In this document: positions 36,170-48,470 of the stretch, one piece after another
Numbering within the stretch: position 1 is the stretch's first letter
Layout of the letters: every line of letters begins with the position of its first letter
NCBI GenBank assembly: GCA_021442155.1
Contig: CM038225.1
Location: forward strand, 87,618,925-87,682,924
DNA from: Cymbidium sinense
Lineage: Eukaryota > Streptophyta > Magnoliopsida > Asparagales > Orchidaceae
Direction: 5' to 3'
DNA length: 64,000 nt
Translations under genes and position numbers: made by a program
The notes under the pieces: model-generated
Database searches by the model: none
What the model saw: only the letters and a program-made list of their open reading frames with translations
Told to the model about the DNA's origin: nothing

Positions 36170-38161
36170 CTTGGTGAACGTGTTGGTGAAGTTAATTTAG
36201 GAATTGTTAGGATTTGGTGGAGTTGGACGAAGTTGAGCCTTGCCTATTTTAGGTGGGCTCAACTTCATCATCTCTAGTGTTGGAAGGCTTGAGAAGTTAG
36301 GAAAATGCTTGGGGGTGTTCATCTCAGTGTGTTAGGGCTCTTAGGAAGTCCAAGTGCTAAGATTGGATCGGAAAAGAGGTGTGCGAGGAGAAGGGTATAC
36401 CCCATACCTCCCTTAGATTAGATGAACAAGATTGGTTTGGCTTCTTATGATCGTTCGACCACTGTAGGTGTGGGTGGCAGGAAGGTGCTGAGTTGGGTTA
36501 GTTTGAGTGGGTGACTGAGGGGGAGAGGCTTCTAAGGGGTGAGATGGCTCAGTTTGGATTTCCAAGTGTCCCAATGGCATTAGAGAGGTTAGCTCACCTC
36601 TACTTGGATCATGGCTAACCCAAACAACTTTAGGTCAAGTGAGCCAGTGGTCCTTGAGCCCATTTGGAACTTAGGATGGTTCAGTTTGGCTTTCCAAGTG
36701 TCCCATTGGCATTGAAGAGGTTAGCTCATCTCTACTTGGACCATGACTGACCCAAACAACTTTAAGTCAAGTGAGCTAGTGGTGTTTGAGCCCATGTGGA
36801 ACTTAGGATGGTTGCCAAGGGGTGGAGAGTGGGTTGGACCATTCAAAATGGGGTTTTATCACATGTAGGAGGCTTTACCCATTGAGTAATGGGTCAATTT
36901 GGGTTCATTATGGAATGGGTTGGATTTAGCTTGAGGCAAGGTGAGCTAAGGATGGGTCATCCCAATTTTCAATGGGTTTGGGTTTGGTTTGAATGGGTTT
37001 TGCTAAATTTGACCCATGCAAGTCAAATTGGGCGAAGTTGGATCAACTTAACGAATTGGTTAAATTTTATCAAACTAAGGGTTGAGTCAAGTTCAAATGA
37101 GTATTTGGGATGTTTTGGTTCAATTGGATGGGCTCAATTTGGCTTGAATTTGGATTTGACCCATTTGAGTTCATAGGGGTCAAATAGGTCAAGTTGACCA
37201 GTTTGACAAAATTGGCTAAATTGGCTTGGGTTAGGCATTGGTTCATATTCAATTGATGATTTGAAGATGATTGTAGGCTTTAATTTCAATCAATTTTGAT
37301 TTAGGTCAATTTGGGCTAATTAGGTCAATTGGGTTCAATCAAGGCTTTGATCATGTTTAATAACCAATTTGGATTGTATTTGAGTCATTAGCTTGAATTA
37401 ATTTGGATTGGATTTTGATTTGACCCAACTTGGCTTTTAGGTCAAATTGGGTCAACTTGGGTCGAAGGGCTAATTGGGTTTGGTTTGGCTCAATTGATGC
37501 TCAATTCATATTCAAAGGTTGATTTAGGTTGGAATGAATAATTGGTTTTAATTACTTTGATGTATTATGAGATTTGGTTCAAATAGGTCCTTTAGCTCAC
37601 TTTGGGTCAAGTGAGCCAAAATGAGTTAATTGGCTTGATTTTGGGTTGGATTGAATTGAGTTAAATTTATATATTAATTTGGCATTAATTTATGGCTTTG
37701 GCTGCAATATATTTGGGTTTAATTGGATTTTGACTTATTTGAATATTTTGGGTCAAATGAGTTAGGTTAGGTTGATTGAATTAGTTTTGGCTTTGTTTGG
37801 TTTGATTATAGATTTTGGTATGGTTTGAGATGATGATCAAAGAATCAAATTGATTTTGAGAAAATCAATTGAACTTTGTTTGGATTGAAAAGAATTTTGG
37901 CTAAGTCTGTAAGGTTGAATCATATGTTTAGGTTTAGATCATTTAAATTTGGTTTTGGATTTTGGATTTGGATTTGAATTGAGATTCAATTGGATTTTAT
38001 TGTATTGATTTGGATTTGGATTTGAATTGAGTCTCTAAGTTTAGATTAAGTGTTTAGTTAGCCACTAAAAGTTTCTTGTTACTAAAGAGCTCTTAGTATC
38101 TAGAAGACTCCTAAATCTAAGATGGAAGAGTTGAATCCTCACTCTAAAAGTGAGGTCAACA

Positions 38162-38176
38162 AAATGACCCCCAATA
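38162..38176 (-). promoter_or_regulatory. polypurine-tract-like sequence beside the outer 3' LTR
   Basis: On the minus strand, TATTGGGGGTCATTT directly precedes the LTR start TGTTGACC. The LARD has ATTGGAGGTCCATT at the same place. A purine run here would prime plus-strand DNA synthesis. The purine core is short and is separated from the LTR by a few pyrimidines, so the call is tentative. Confidence 0.4.
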
Positions 38177-40560
38177 GGTATGGTGTAACTGATAAGGCAC
38201 ACTGCATGTATTTGTGTTGACTGAGGTGATCACTGACATCCAAAAAGATTGCAAGAGCTAATAGAAATGATTTATACCTAACCCAAGAGGTAGATAGAAT
38301 CACAATCTTAGTGCAATGAAATTCATCTCATGCCAAGGGTACGATAGAGGGGAAAAATTTCTTGGGGATGAAGATTTGTTTTAATTTATTTGATTTAATA
38401 TATGGAAGGGAGATCCACTGGGAATGCAAGATTGGGTTTGTTGATTTAATTTTGGGACATATCTGTTGGGGATATAAGCTTGAATCCACTAGGGATCAAG
38501 ATTAGATTTATTTTGATTTAATTTTATTCATTGATTTGGGCTCCATTGGGGAGAAGAGTTAGATTAGTTTGATGTGCTTTGATATGACTCCACTGGGGAG
38601 GTTGGTTCAAAATTTAATTTGTTGGTTGAAATTAATTTGATATGATTTAGGCTCCATTAGGGAGAGGAATGTAATTTGACTCCACTGAGGAGATTAATTT
38701 TGAATTTGATTTATCTTTAGGGCATACTCGCTGGGATATGAGCTTGGTTGAATTTGTTTGATTTAATTTTGATATTATATGAACCGTATCGGTGTTTGAT
38801 GGAGCCCCTAAGGAGTCATGGGGGTCGTGGCCTATCTTAGATTTACCAGTCCAAAGGGGTAGTCTACCAGCTAAAGGGTAATTTTTCGTGTGTGATGACT
38901 ATGCTAAGAAGAAATTGTGGGGACTTACATCTTCCAAAGTGGGGACATGCACTAGGGTGACTTGTTGGTAGCACAACAGATGGGTGACTGTTGGGTGAGT
39001 GTCACTGGGGATCTTACCTCAACTCAAGAGTAGTCAACATGAATTGATTTGATTTGTTTGATTTAAATATGGACTATGTCGATGTGCAATGGACCGCATT
39101 CTCAGATTTACCAATCCAAAGGGGTAGTCCACCAGCCGATGGGTGAGACTATCCAACATAAGGGTTGCATTTTGATATGCAATGACTGTGCTAGAAAGAA
39201 TGCTTAGGGACTTACATCTTCCAAAGTGGAAAGAGGTGCTAGGGAGACCTATTGATAGTATAATAAATTGAACCCAACCTAGGGCAACTACTGAGTGAGT
39301 GCTACTAGGATCTTATCTCTACTCAAGAGTAGTCAAGGAGATTTTCTATAGGGAGTTTTGTTGACACTGCCCTAACGTTGGGATGCTTGCTTGGGAAAAT
39401 GTATCGTTGTGAGTTTCCTCCTAATCCACATGCAATATATATTCTATTTATTTATTTATCTATTTGTGTGGACCCTATTGGTGTGCGAGGGACAACATTA
39501 GAAGGTGCCATGGGGGCTTGGACCTACCTCAGATTTACTGGACTAAGAGATAGTCTGCACATTCGTAGTAAGAACTTCCAACCATAGGGGTGGTTACTAG
39601 GAAAGAGGAACTATTCAATCTAAAAATAACCTAGGAAGTGTCTAAATGGAGTCGCAAAAGACATGATCCAAATAAAGTGTCCACAGGGGAGGTGCCGTTA
39701 GGGGCATTATCCTGATCCATGAAAAGAAATCCTATATATGGTGGCCAACTCAAGGAGAAAGCGCAGGGGCTTACATCTACCATGAGTGGCATCTCCACCG
39801 GCTGGGTCGTTGTCAGCATAGTGAACACCAACCAACCTAAAGTGCCCGACGGTGTGGGATGATCAATCTAAGAAGAAAGCATATGAATCTTATATTTTGA
39901 TAGATGGAACTGTTCACCAGAATAGTCTATCATCGATGAGACATATGCTATCTGACTTAGGGCGACTACTAAGCGGGGAGTCTCAAAGAAGGGATGGACC
40001 CAAACTTGAAGTAATCAGGAGGAGAGGAGCTGTTGGGGGACTTACCTTTAACCTCAAATATACTCAACCCAGTCAATGCATGGAGGCTAGTTCAAGAAGA
40101 AAGCATGGGAGACTTACATCTTCTTAAACATAGGCAACATGAGGTAACTTATCGGCTGCACAATAAGGCATACCATACTGATAGGGCGCTCATCAGTGTG
40201 AAATGGTTATGCTAGAAAGAAATCATAGGAGACTTACATCTTCCTAAGCATGAGACCACTGGGGAGACACATTAGCTAGGTAGTGAATTAACCCAACCTA
40301 GAGCAGCTACTGAATGAGGGCCGCTGGGGCATTATCTCAACTCAAAGTAGCCCGAGACAAAGAATTTATGCTTGTGTGTAATTTTTGCTTGTGTTGTGCT
40401 AATAAGGGATATGATGCAACTCGGGTTCTCTTACACCTAACTTAAAACACACCATGAAGGGTTTGCAAATGAGATATTTTCAATTCAAAGAGATTGAATT
40501 TGAAATGAAATTTTGTTGATGATAATTATTTTTTTAAGCAAGGTTTTATGGATAATATTT
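38177..40560 (-). repeat. 3' UTR of the outer element with degenerate tandem repeats
   Basis: Non-coding interior between the 3' LTR and integrase. 38360-38700 has about six spaced copies of a GACTCCACTGGGGAG-like phrase. 38820-40280 has repeats of GGGGACTTACATCTTCC plus flanks, starting at about 38924, 39211, 39770, 40113 and 40233 (first spacing 287 bp, later ones irregular), with linked GAGTAGTCAA and CAGATTTACC phrases. The first 60 bp (CACTGCATGTATTTGTGTTG) are shared with the start of the LARD interior. The open frames at 39378-40215 are unsupported as genes. 40290-40560 is AT-rich without recognised features. Confidence 0.65.
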
Positions 40561-40764
40561 CTTTAGGTAGAGCTTGTTGATTGGAAGCATCGAGCACTCT
40601 CTTTTATGGATGATGAGTTTATATGATTCTCCTTGGTAGGCCTTCTCTATAGCAAAAGGGCCTTCTCAAGTGTGTTCAAACTTTCCTCTCATCTTGTGAT
40701 GGGAAATAATTGGTCTTCTTAGAACTAAAGCAAGCTCTCCTACTTGAAAAGCTCTAGGGTCGGC
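40560..40764 (-). pseudogene. Ty3/gypsy integrase C-terminal part, left of the LARD insertion
   Basis: The minus-strand translation contains QVGELALVLRRPI, SHHKMRGKFEHT, then a stop where Trp is usual, EGPFAIEKAYQGESYKL and a final PIN motif. This is the C-terminal integrase region (GKFEPxWEGP in relatives). Its frame is continuous with the residues encoded at 59008-59040 once the insertion and one TCGGC copy are removed. The insertion therefore split a pol gene at this point. Internal stops show the gene is dead. Confidence 0.8.
40760..40764. repeat. target-site duplication TCGGC (left)
   Basis: TCGGC directly precedes the LTR edge TGTTGG at 40765 and is repeated exactly at 59003-59007 after the edge CAACA. 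This 5-bp length is normal for Ty3/gypsy integration. Confidence 0.9.
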
Positions 40765-42159
40765 TGTTGGTTTCTCTTTTCTCTCTGGAATAGAGAAAAT
40801 AAATGACACCACATAGAGTTTAGAAATATTTTATTTAGATGATCAAATACAACATTAAGGAATAAGCATATTATCTCGAAAGATAAACATGCTTTCCAGT
40901 AATGCAATCAATCATTTCAATAAAAGACTCCTAAGGCTAATGGGTCTTTCATGTACCAGAGTATTTCCCCTGAACTATATGGAAAAGTATAACAGGGTCT
41001 ATTTTATCATGGGGTCATGGTTCCCTATAAAGGCAAGCCTCTATAGTTAATTACATCTTAGGAAGGATTTCTTCCTAAGAATGCTCTCGATTAAAGAAAT
41101 AAGTGGTTATTTCTAAAGACTACTAAGTTAGCTTTCAAAGGATGGATTTTTGGAAATTCAATTGGGAGAGGTTCAAATTGGAGAGAGTTATTTTTAAGAG
41201 TCAAATGAGAAAAAGTAAGAAATGTCTATTACTACTGGGATTCCCAATAGACATTTCATCTATCCTATAATTGGGCTTCAAATTTGGGATTTAATTTTAG
41301 AATTCAAGTTATCATTTTCTTAGAAATCTAGGGCTTAGATTCTAGTAGTACAAGACTGCAGAAATGCCTAGGATTCAAGACTAATTCCTAAAAGGATGCT
41401 TCAGAACTTAGTCTACAGGTTCTTCTAACACATGTATGATGCTTGACCTAGTTCTATTCTTGGGAATCATTGGTCATTCTCTTCACTTGAAGGAGCTAAC
41501 CTATCCTTGACTCTTCTAGACTTACAACCTGCCTGGAGAAGGCTGTTAGCTAACACCACCTAAGCACATTTTATGACCATAAGGCTAAGTCATATGAATG
41601 CAAGATGGTTGGGATGTTGTAGTTATAGGAAAGAAATCTATAAATCTAGACTTACTCCCTAACCCCTAAGATTATGTAGGGTATGAAGATGTATCTAATT
41701 AATGCATATTTTTCAGATTTTAATAATTTTTTGACTCAATATTCATTTTAGGCCATAGGAATGCAATTTATGGTCAAGCATAGGCAACGATGGAAGTCCT
41801 TCATTAATCAAGAATGAAATAATATGATTTTGCATGATATTAAAACATCCAACTAAGGGGTTGCTACATATTTTATCTAGCTTTAATGAGCTTGGCTTTT
41901 ATATGAAGATTATGAGTTGTATTTATTTTTATGTTTCAATTAATTTAGTTGGGTAGAAAATTTAGTTCATCCTATGAGCCTACATCCAGGCATACATCAC
42001 AGCACAAACATATCATAGAAAGAAGCATAAGAAAAGCATGATGTTTCTATTGCGCACCCAAAATAAATCAAGCCAAATAAAATTATATAAGAAAAAGGCC
42101 AATGCAGCCGGGTACTGCTGTACACCCCGGAAGAAAGAAAATTAGGCAGCCTAGTTCTG

Positions 42160-42170
42160 CCCTTATACAA
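42160..42170 (-). promoter_or_regulatory. TTGTATAAGGG core-promoter-like block (LARD 3' LTR)
   Basis: An exact TTGTATAAGGG, with GCAGAACTAGGCTGCC downstream and then an inverted repeat CCGGGGTGTAC..GTACCCGG (42109-42130 region) that could form a hairpin near the 5' end of a transcript. Confidence 0.45.
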
Positions 42171-44648
42171 CCTGGCCTAGAACTATAAGTTTAGATCTAT
42201 GGGTCTTCTTTCCAGGAAAGTCTCCTTCTTCAGGGACATCCATCGAGTTCCACATGGGACCACCCCACCATCTCCTGATTGGGTCAACTCCTGCTAATCC
42301 TAGACCCCATAGATCCTGACCTAATTCTATGCTCAAATTTACATTGAAAATTTAAAGAAAATCTTAAGCCCTACAAAACAGATGTTAGGAAATACACACA
42401 TCATACAAAGCAGTTTATATTTCACAAACATATGGGCTTAGCATTAGTTGCTTGCCAAGCCCACCTATCCTATGGACTATGTTAAGGGATTTTTAGCACC
42501 TGCAAGCAAACAACAATTTTATGATTTATTTATTACAGCAAACTCATTAACATAGTCCCCTGCAAAAAATAATATTAAATATAGAAAGAATGCCCTAACA
42601 TCCAATCTAACGAACAAACAAGCCTAGACATCCAGTTAAATGCAATACACCACACAGACATGTGAATCATAGCACAACATATCACAGAGATTAAAAGAAA
42701 ACCATAGAATGATCTAACCTAAATCTGGAGTCTGTGACCTAAGTAATCTAGTGTGTGTAGAAGTGGGGTTTATGTGGTAAGTCTTTGCTAGGCCTTTAGA
42801 TTTGAGATTGAAGTTTGAATTAGTTTAATTTTTATCATTGGTTGGTTTCAATTCAAATGGCTTGATGATTTAATTCCCATTTTTATGTTCATTTTATTGT
42901 TAAAGTAATATTTAAGTTTTCAAGAATGAGAAATAGAATGAATTTCATTTTTTAGGTGAAACTCACTTTATTCCACATCCTAAATCCTAATGCGGTTTCC
43001 AAAAGACTAACTAAAATCCTTAAATATTTTAATTAATCATTTTGATTTTATTTATGTTTAGATTTAATTTATGTTATTTCATTTGTTTGAATTACTTTGA
43101 TTTATTTAATTTATTTCATTTTACATTAAGTTGTATGGATTTTATTTGATTTGGTTTATGTTATTTTTAAGGAGTTTGATTTTTGTTCAATTTAACTTAA
43201 GTTATTAAATTATGAATTTGTAAGCTTAAGCTTTAAGTCATTAATATGAATTAATGTCTTAGGTTTGTTGATAGATTATTCTTAACCTAAAGCACTTAGG
43301 TTAATTACTTGATCTGATTTGATTAATCTAGGTTTTAAATCTATTATTTAAATTCATTAAAGATGAGTGGTTTTATTAAGTTTGAATTTCATTAAGTTGT
43401 TTAATTAAGTTTGAATTTCATTAAGCATTAATATTAATTTTCTTAAAATTCTATTATTTGATTAGATTCTTTAACTTAGGAAGTTTTGTTGAATTACCTT
43501 AAGTATTTATGATGTTTATTTCAGTTTAGTTCAATTTAGTTGTTAATCTAATGAATTAATGATTTTAAATTATTATTTAATTTATATTGGCCTAGAGATT
43601 TGAAAAATCAAGAATTCCAAATTTATAGACCACTTTGGTTTTAGCCACATATGGCAAGTGGGATTACTTTCCAATTTTATGTTCTTAAAGTTTCAACTTG
43701 ATTAGAGAAGTAATTAGTGTGTAATTAAGGTTTTAATTATTTCATTAAAACCTAAATTAAGCCTAGTATATTACTATTCATTAAAATATTTTATTTTATA
43801 TTTATTATTCACTGAAATACCTTTCCAATGAGGGTTTATTCATAATTTTTAGTTAACGGGTTGATTTATTATGATTTAATTAATTTTAGATTATTTAATT
43901 CTTTTAATTACCAAATTGAGTTAATTAGTGATTTATTAGGTTCATATTGGTTTAATTAAGTTCACTTATTATTCTGATGTTTAATAAGCCGATTTAAAAT
44001 TATTAAATTAAAATTTTATAATTATTTTATTAAAGGATAATTAAATTAAGTAATTTAAGGGTTAATTCACATGAAATTTAAATTCCAATTGAATTCAGAG
44101 AATTAAATTCTCAAAACTTTACCTAAGGTATATTTTAAGCTTAATTTCATTTCCCTAAAGTTTTAAATTAATTGGATTACTAGTTTGAGAGTAATTAAGG
44201 TTTAATGTTATTTTCAATTAAACCTAAATTAAGGATTAATTACCCAATTAAAATTGGGGATTTTAATTTTTATAGATTCCTCTCATCAAGACAAATCCAT
44301 AGAGCTTTTATTTGTATTTTTTGATTTTTTTTTGATTTTATATGATGTTTTGATGTTTTCTGAATTTTTTTAAATTTATTAAACCGTTGCCTAACATTTT
44401 TTTTAACAATTTTTTAAGTGACAGGTCCCACACATTTTAATTAAAATGAGTTGGATTAGCTCTAGACTGTCCGATCAAAGATCGACGGTCACGATGATCG
44501 CGATTTCGGATCAAAGCATTGCGTGGGTTGATCTTCGGGACAATTGGCCGTCACGGTCGACGACTCCCTATCATTCCCGCGATTCTTAAAGGGATTTAAT
44601 CAGATTTAATATCCTAGATCTAGATCGTCGTTTCTTTTTAAAAGCAAT

Positions 44649-44700
44649 GGACGGTCCGGATTTTATCTCCCTCAAGCACTGAGGGAGCCGTGGACCGTCC
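44649..44700. repeat. nested inverted repeat (LARD 3' LTR)
   Basis: The outer arms GGACGGTCC (44649-44657) and GGACCGTCC (44692-44700) are exact reverse complements. Inside them CTCCCTCA (44667-44674) pairs with TGAGGGAG (44680-44687) around the loop AGCAC. The outer arms are unchanged in the other LTR (57578-57586 and 57621-57629). Confidence 0.7.
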
Positions 44701-46072
44701 GTGCTATTTGGTTAATAGCTTTTGATATACTTAACCAAATTGGATGATCCAAAGTGCTACATCATCGTTGAAAGATCCTCTTTCAATCCGTATGGATTGA
44801 TCTCACTAGAGAACAAGCTTTGTAAGGAAACAACCAAGGCTGAAAGCTCTTAAGAAAAAGTGGGGATCATTAATGGTGTGCCTTGATTTAGGGGATCTCA
44901 AAGGCTGGAATCAATTGAAATAGCTTCGATTCTTCAAGGGAAAGCACTTCTCCAAATGAATTTAGAGAATTCCTTGTGGTTTGATCACTATCCCAAGCTT
45001 TGGATCCAAATTTTGATTTTGATGGTTCCACTAGTTGAGAGCACTAGAGGAAAGGGGAGGTTTCATTTTGCTTCAGTTTTGGTGTGGGATGGTGTATGAG
45101 AGCTTATTTTTTGTTTGGAAGTGTGTATGTCTTTTTTCATGCATGGATGAAACCTCTTATGGCTTTTTTTAGTTTCTCTTGATCGGTTTGGATGATGGAA
45201 GATGCTTGGAAGTTTGTTAGTTCACTTCTCTTTGCATTCCATCTGTCCTTAAGGGAAGAGGTGAAGAGGTGATGAGGGAAAAAAAGGAATTTTTTCTCTC
45301 TTTATCCATTTTTTAATCTTTTTTTTATTCTGTCATTTTGTTATTTGATTTATTAATTAAGGAGATTAATATTAACTTATTAATGGTGTTTAAGATGATT
45401 AATCTCCTATGCACATTCATTGGTTAAGATGATTTTGAATTTTCATGCTTTTATGTTTTGTTTAACTTACTTAACCCAAATTAGGTTAAGTTGAGTCAAG
45501 CTTATTTTCTTATGGGTCAAATGACCCATTTGACCTAACCACACCCAATAGGGAGTTAGGTTATGTCTTATTATCATTCTCATATGATTTAGGACATTTA
45601 GTTTTATGTCATTTTGATTTTTCTTCAATTTGAATTCAATGTGGCTTATGTAACTTATTTTGTTTTAAGGAATTTAATTTACTTAATCTAGGCCTTAAAG
45701 AACTCAAATTTATTTTTTATTATGATTCAAACTATTTATTTAATTTTTAGAAATATTTTTGGTGATTTTATTTAGTCAAATTTTAGTGGGTTGACTTCTT
45801 GACCAAGTGGGTCCAGTTAAGTCAACTCTAGGTTGACTAGGGTTGACTTTAGGTTTGACTTTTAAATGTTTTTGGATTAATGATTATTATGGTTAATTTT
45901 AATTTTGGATATTTGAGTTGATCCTACCTAAGACAAATAGGTTAAATCCAACCCAAGATAAATTTATCTAAGATGCTAGGCATAATGTCCTAAGCATTAG
46001 ATTAGGAGAATCCTATTTGTGATTAGGATCTCTTAAGTGCTAAATTAACCTCATCCAAAAATGATGTCAACA

Positions 46073-46087
46073 AATGGACCTCCAATA
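46073..46087 (-). promoter_or_regulatory. polypurine-tract-like sequence of the LARD
   Basis: The minus-strand sequence ATTGGAGGTCCATT abuts the 3' LTR start TGTTGACA. It corresponds to TATTGGGGGTCATTT in the outer element. Position and conservation support a plus-strand priming site, but the purine run is short. Confidence 0.4.
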
Positions 46088-46379
46088 TGTGCAGTGGATT
46101 AATTAGAATACACTGCATATATTGGTGTTGACCAGATTGATCAACATACAAGTATAAACTTGGGGTTCGAATTTATGATTTTGGTTTTTGATTTAAATTT
46201 TATTTTGATTTTGATTGTGAAAGATAGGTATATGTATACCTATCTTTTTTTTGTAGTGTGATTCATTCTTAGAAACTTAACTTTTCATTAAGTTCTAGGA
46301 TGAAAAAGAATGCTATTAGGAATAAGCTCAAAGATTGGTCTAGTCTTAATGCAATCATTATGCTCAAGGAAAATGCCTT

Positions 46380-48470
46380 TAGGGGACTTACTCTTTTTGA
46401 GAATATTGGTGACTCATGTGATTAGCTAATAAGATGGGGTCGTTTAAGGTTGTGATCCATCCTAGTTAGCTGAAGAGAGGAGAGGGGTCTGTAAAGACTT
46501 GATACAATCCTCAAAAACTATCCTGGGGAGAAGAGGCTTGAAATGCTTGATCCTACTCCACAGCAGTTTGACTACTAAACAGGGGTCACATGGACTTGAT
46601 CATATCTAGATAGTTCAAAGAAATGGGGCCTTCAATGGCTTGATTCTATTCCTTAGAATTTTGAATAGGATGCCAACTAGGGACTTATTCCTATATAATT
46701 AGAAAGAATGTCGACTAAGGGACTTATATCTTTCTGGCTATTAGAAAGGGGTCATAAAGACTTAATCCAATCTAACTCACCTGTGTAGCATGAAAGGGGC
46801 CTTCATGGCTTATTCTAATCATGTACACTAAGGTAGGATGCCGACCAGGGACTTACTCTTGATGATTAGAAAGAAGGCTGACTGGGAACTTATATCTTTC
46901 TGGCTATTAGAAAGGGGTCGTAAAGACTTAATCCAATCTAACTCACCTCTGTAGCATAAAAGGGGCCTTGATGGCTTGTTCCAATCATGTACACAAAGGT
47001 AGGATCTTGGAGGGACTTACTCGATGATTAGAAAGAAGGCCTAGGGACTTATATCTTATTAGAAAGGGTCATAAAGACTTAATCTAACTTCGCTGTAGCA
47101 TGAAAGGGGCCTTGATGGCTTGTTCCAATCATGTACGAAGGTAGGATGTCAGGGACTTACTCGATGATTAGAAAGAAGGCCGACTGGGGACTTATATCTT
47201 TTTGGCTATTAGAATGGGGTCATAGAGACTTAATCCAATCTAACTCACCTGTGTAGCATGAAAGGGGCTTTGATGGCTTGTTTGAATCATGTAGACGAAG
47301 ATAGGATGCCGACTAGGGACTTACTCCTGATGATTAGAAAGAAGGCCGACTGGAGACTTATATCTTTCTGGTTATTAGAAAGGGGTAGTAAAGATTTAAT
47401 CTAATCTAACTCACCTGTGTAGCATAAAAGGGGTCTTGATGGCTTGTTCCAATCATGTACATGAAGGTAGGATGCCGACTGGGGACTTACTCCTAATGAT
47501 TAGAAAGAAGGCCGACTGGGACTTATATCTTTCTAGTTATTAGAAAGGGGTCGTAAAGACTTAATCCAATCTAACTCACCTATGTAGCATAAAAGGGGCC
47601 TTGATGGCTTGTTCCAATCATGTACATGAAGGTAGGATGTCGACTGGGGACTTACACCTAATGATTAGAAAGAAGGCCGATTGGGGACTTATATCTTTCT
47701 GGCTATTAGAAAGGGGTCTTAAAGACTTAATCCAATCTAACTCGTGTGTGTAGCATGAAAGGGGCCTTGATGGCTTATTCCAATCATGTACACGAAGGTA
47801 GGATGCCAACTTGAGACTTACTCCTGATGATTAGAAAGAAGGCCGACTGGGGACTTATATATTTTTGGCTATTAGAATGGGGTCATAAAGACTTAATCCA
47901 ATCTAACTCACCTGTGTAGCATGAAAGGGGCCTTGATGGCTTGTTCCAATCATGTACACAAGGTAGGATGCCGACTAGGGACTTACTTCTGATGATTAGA
48001 AAGAAGGCCAACTAGGGACTTATATCTTTCTGGCTATTAGAAAGGGGTCGTAAATACTTAATCCAATCTAACTTGCTTATGTAGCATGAAAGGGGCCTTG
48101 ATGGCTTTTTCCAATCATGTACACGAAGGTAGGATGCCGACTGAGGACTTACTCCTGATGATTAGAAAGAAGGCCGACTGGGGACTTATATCTTTATGGC
48201 TATTAGAAAGGGTTCATAAAGACTTAATCCAATCTAACTCGCCTGTGTAGCATGAAAGGGGCCTTGATGGCTTGTTCCAATCATGTATACGAAGGTAGGA
48301 TGCTGACTGGGGACTTACTCTTGATGATTAGAAAGAAGGTTGAATATGGACTTACATCTTTTTGGCTATTAGAAAGGGGTCATAAAGACTTAATCCAATC
48401 TAATTTACCTGTGTAGCATGAAAGGGGCCTTGATGGCTTGTTCCAATAATGTACACAAAAGTAGGAATAG
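46380..48470 (-). repeat. tandem array with 166-bp higher-order unit in the LARD 3' UTR
   Basis: GTAGCAT(G/A)AAAGGGG starts at 46785, 46951, 47095, 47253, 47419, 47584, 47750, 47916, 48081, 48247 and 48413. That is eleven units, most spaced 165-166 bp; the units before 47095 and 47253 carry small deletions. Each unit holds four related submonomers of about 36-48 bp, with cores AAAGACTTAATCC, GATGGCTTGTTCC, GGGGACTTACTCC and GGGGACTTATATC. The part before about 46740 has single submonomers. The 63-codon minus frame at 47618-47809 is a by-product of the repeat. Confidence 0.92.

Larger units (their letters stand above)
32526..38161 (-). mobile_element. outer minus-strand element: 3' LTR, proximal part
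   Basis: It continues the LTR interrupted at 25114: a block with CCTAACTTAAGACTAGGAG (32538), AT-rich module (32620-35580) with three subrepeat copies and a foreign island, GC-richer module (35590-36850) with a duplicated cassette, GGTCAA-rich module (36850-38090), and the LTR start edge GTGAGGTCAACA ending at 38161. To its right lies interior sequence with a polypurine-like tract and then integrase, so this is the 3' LTR of the pol at 59008-62250. The 60-codon minus frame at 37070-37252 resembles that at 9280-9462 only because both lie in the same repeat module. Confidence 0.75.
40765..46072 (-). repeat. LARD 3' LTR (5308 bp)
   Basis: Edges TGTTGG and GTCAACA. Sense modules from right to left: start block with TTTTTGGATGAGG, GGTCAA/TTGACC segment (45450-45960), GC-richer module with nested hairpins (44440-45300), AT-rich module (42740-44440), promoter block (42160-42170), and distal modules with CCTAGGCATTTCTGC-like and CGAGAGCATTCTTAGG-like phrases (40860-42060). 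In the first 200 aligned bases I count about 12 substitutions against the other LTR, so the insertion is not recent. Confidence 0.92.

Noticed and set aside
39378..40215. Several 60-91 codon frames around 39.4-40.2 kb.
   Set aside because: They overlap the degenerate 3' UTR repeats of the outer element on both strands, and no domain is recognisable.
46440..48330. GCCGACTGGGGACTTA in the array, which looks like a shortened PBS (GGCGACT..GGGGACT).
   Set aside because: The likeness needs a four-base gap and lies on the strand opposite the PBS. It is too weak to claim.
46380..48470. Regularly spaced repeats considered as a CRISPR-like array.
   Set aside because: The units are directly adjacent variants of one another, not identical repeats with unique spacers, and the context is a plant retrotransposon.
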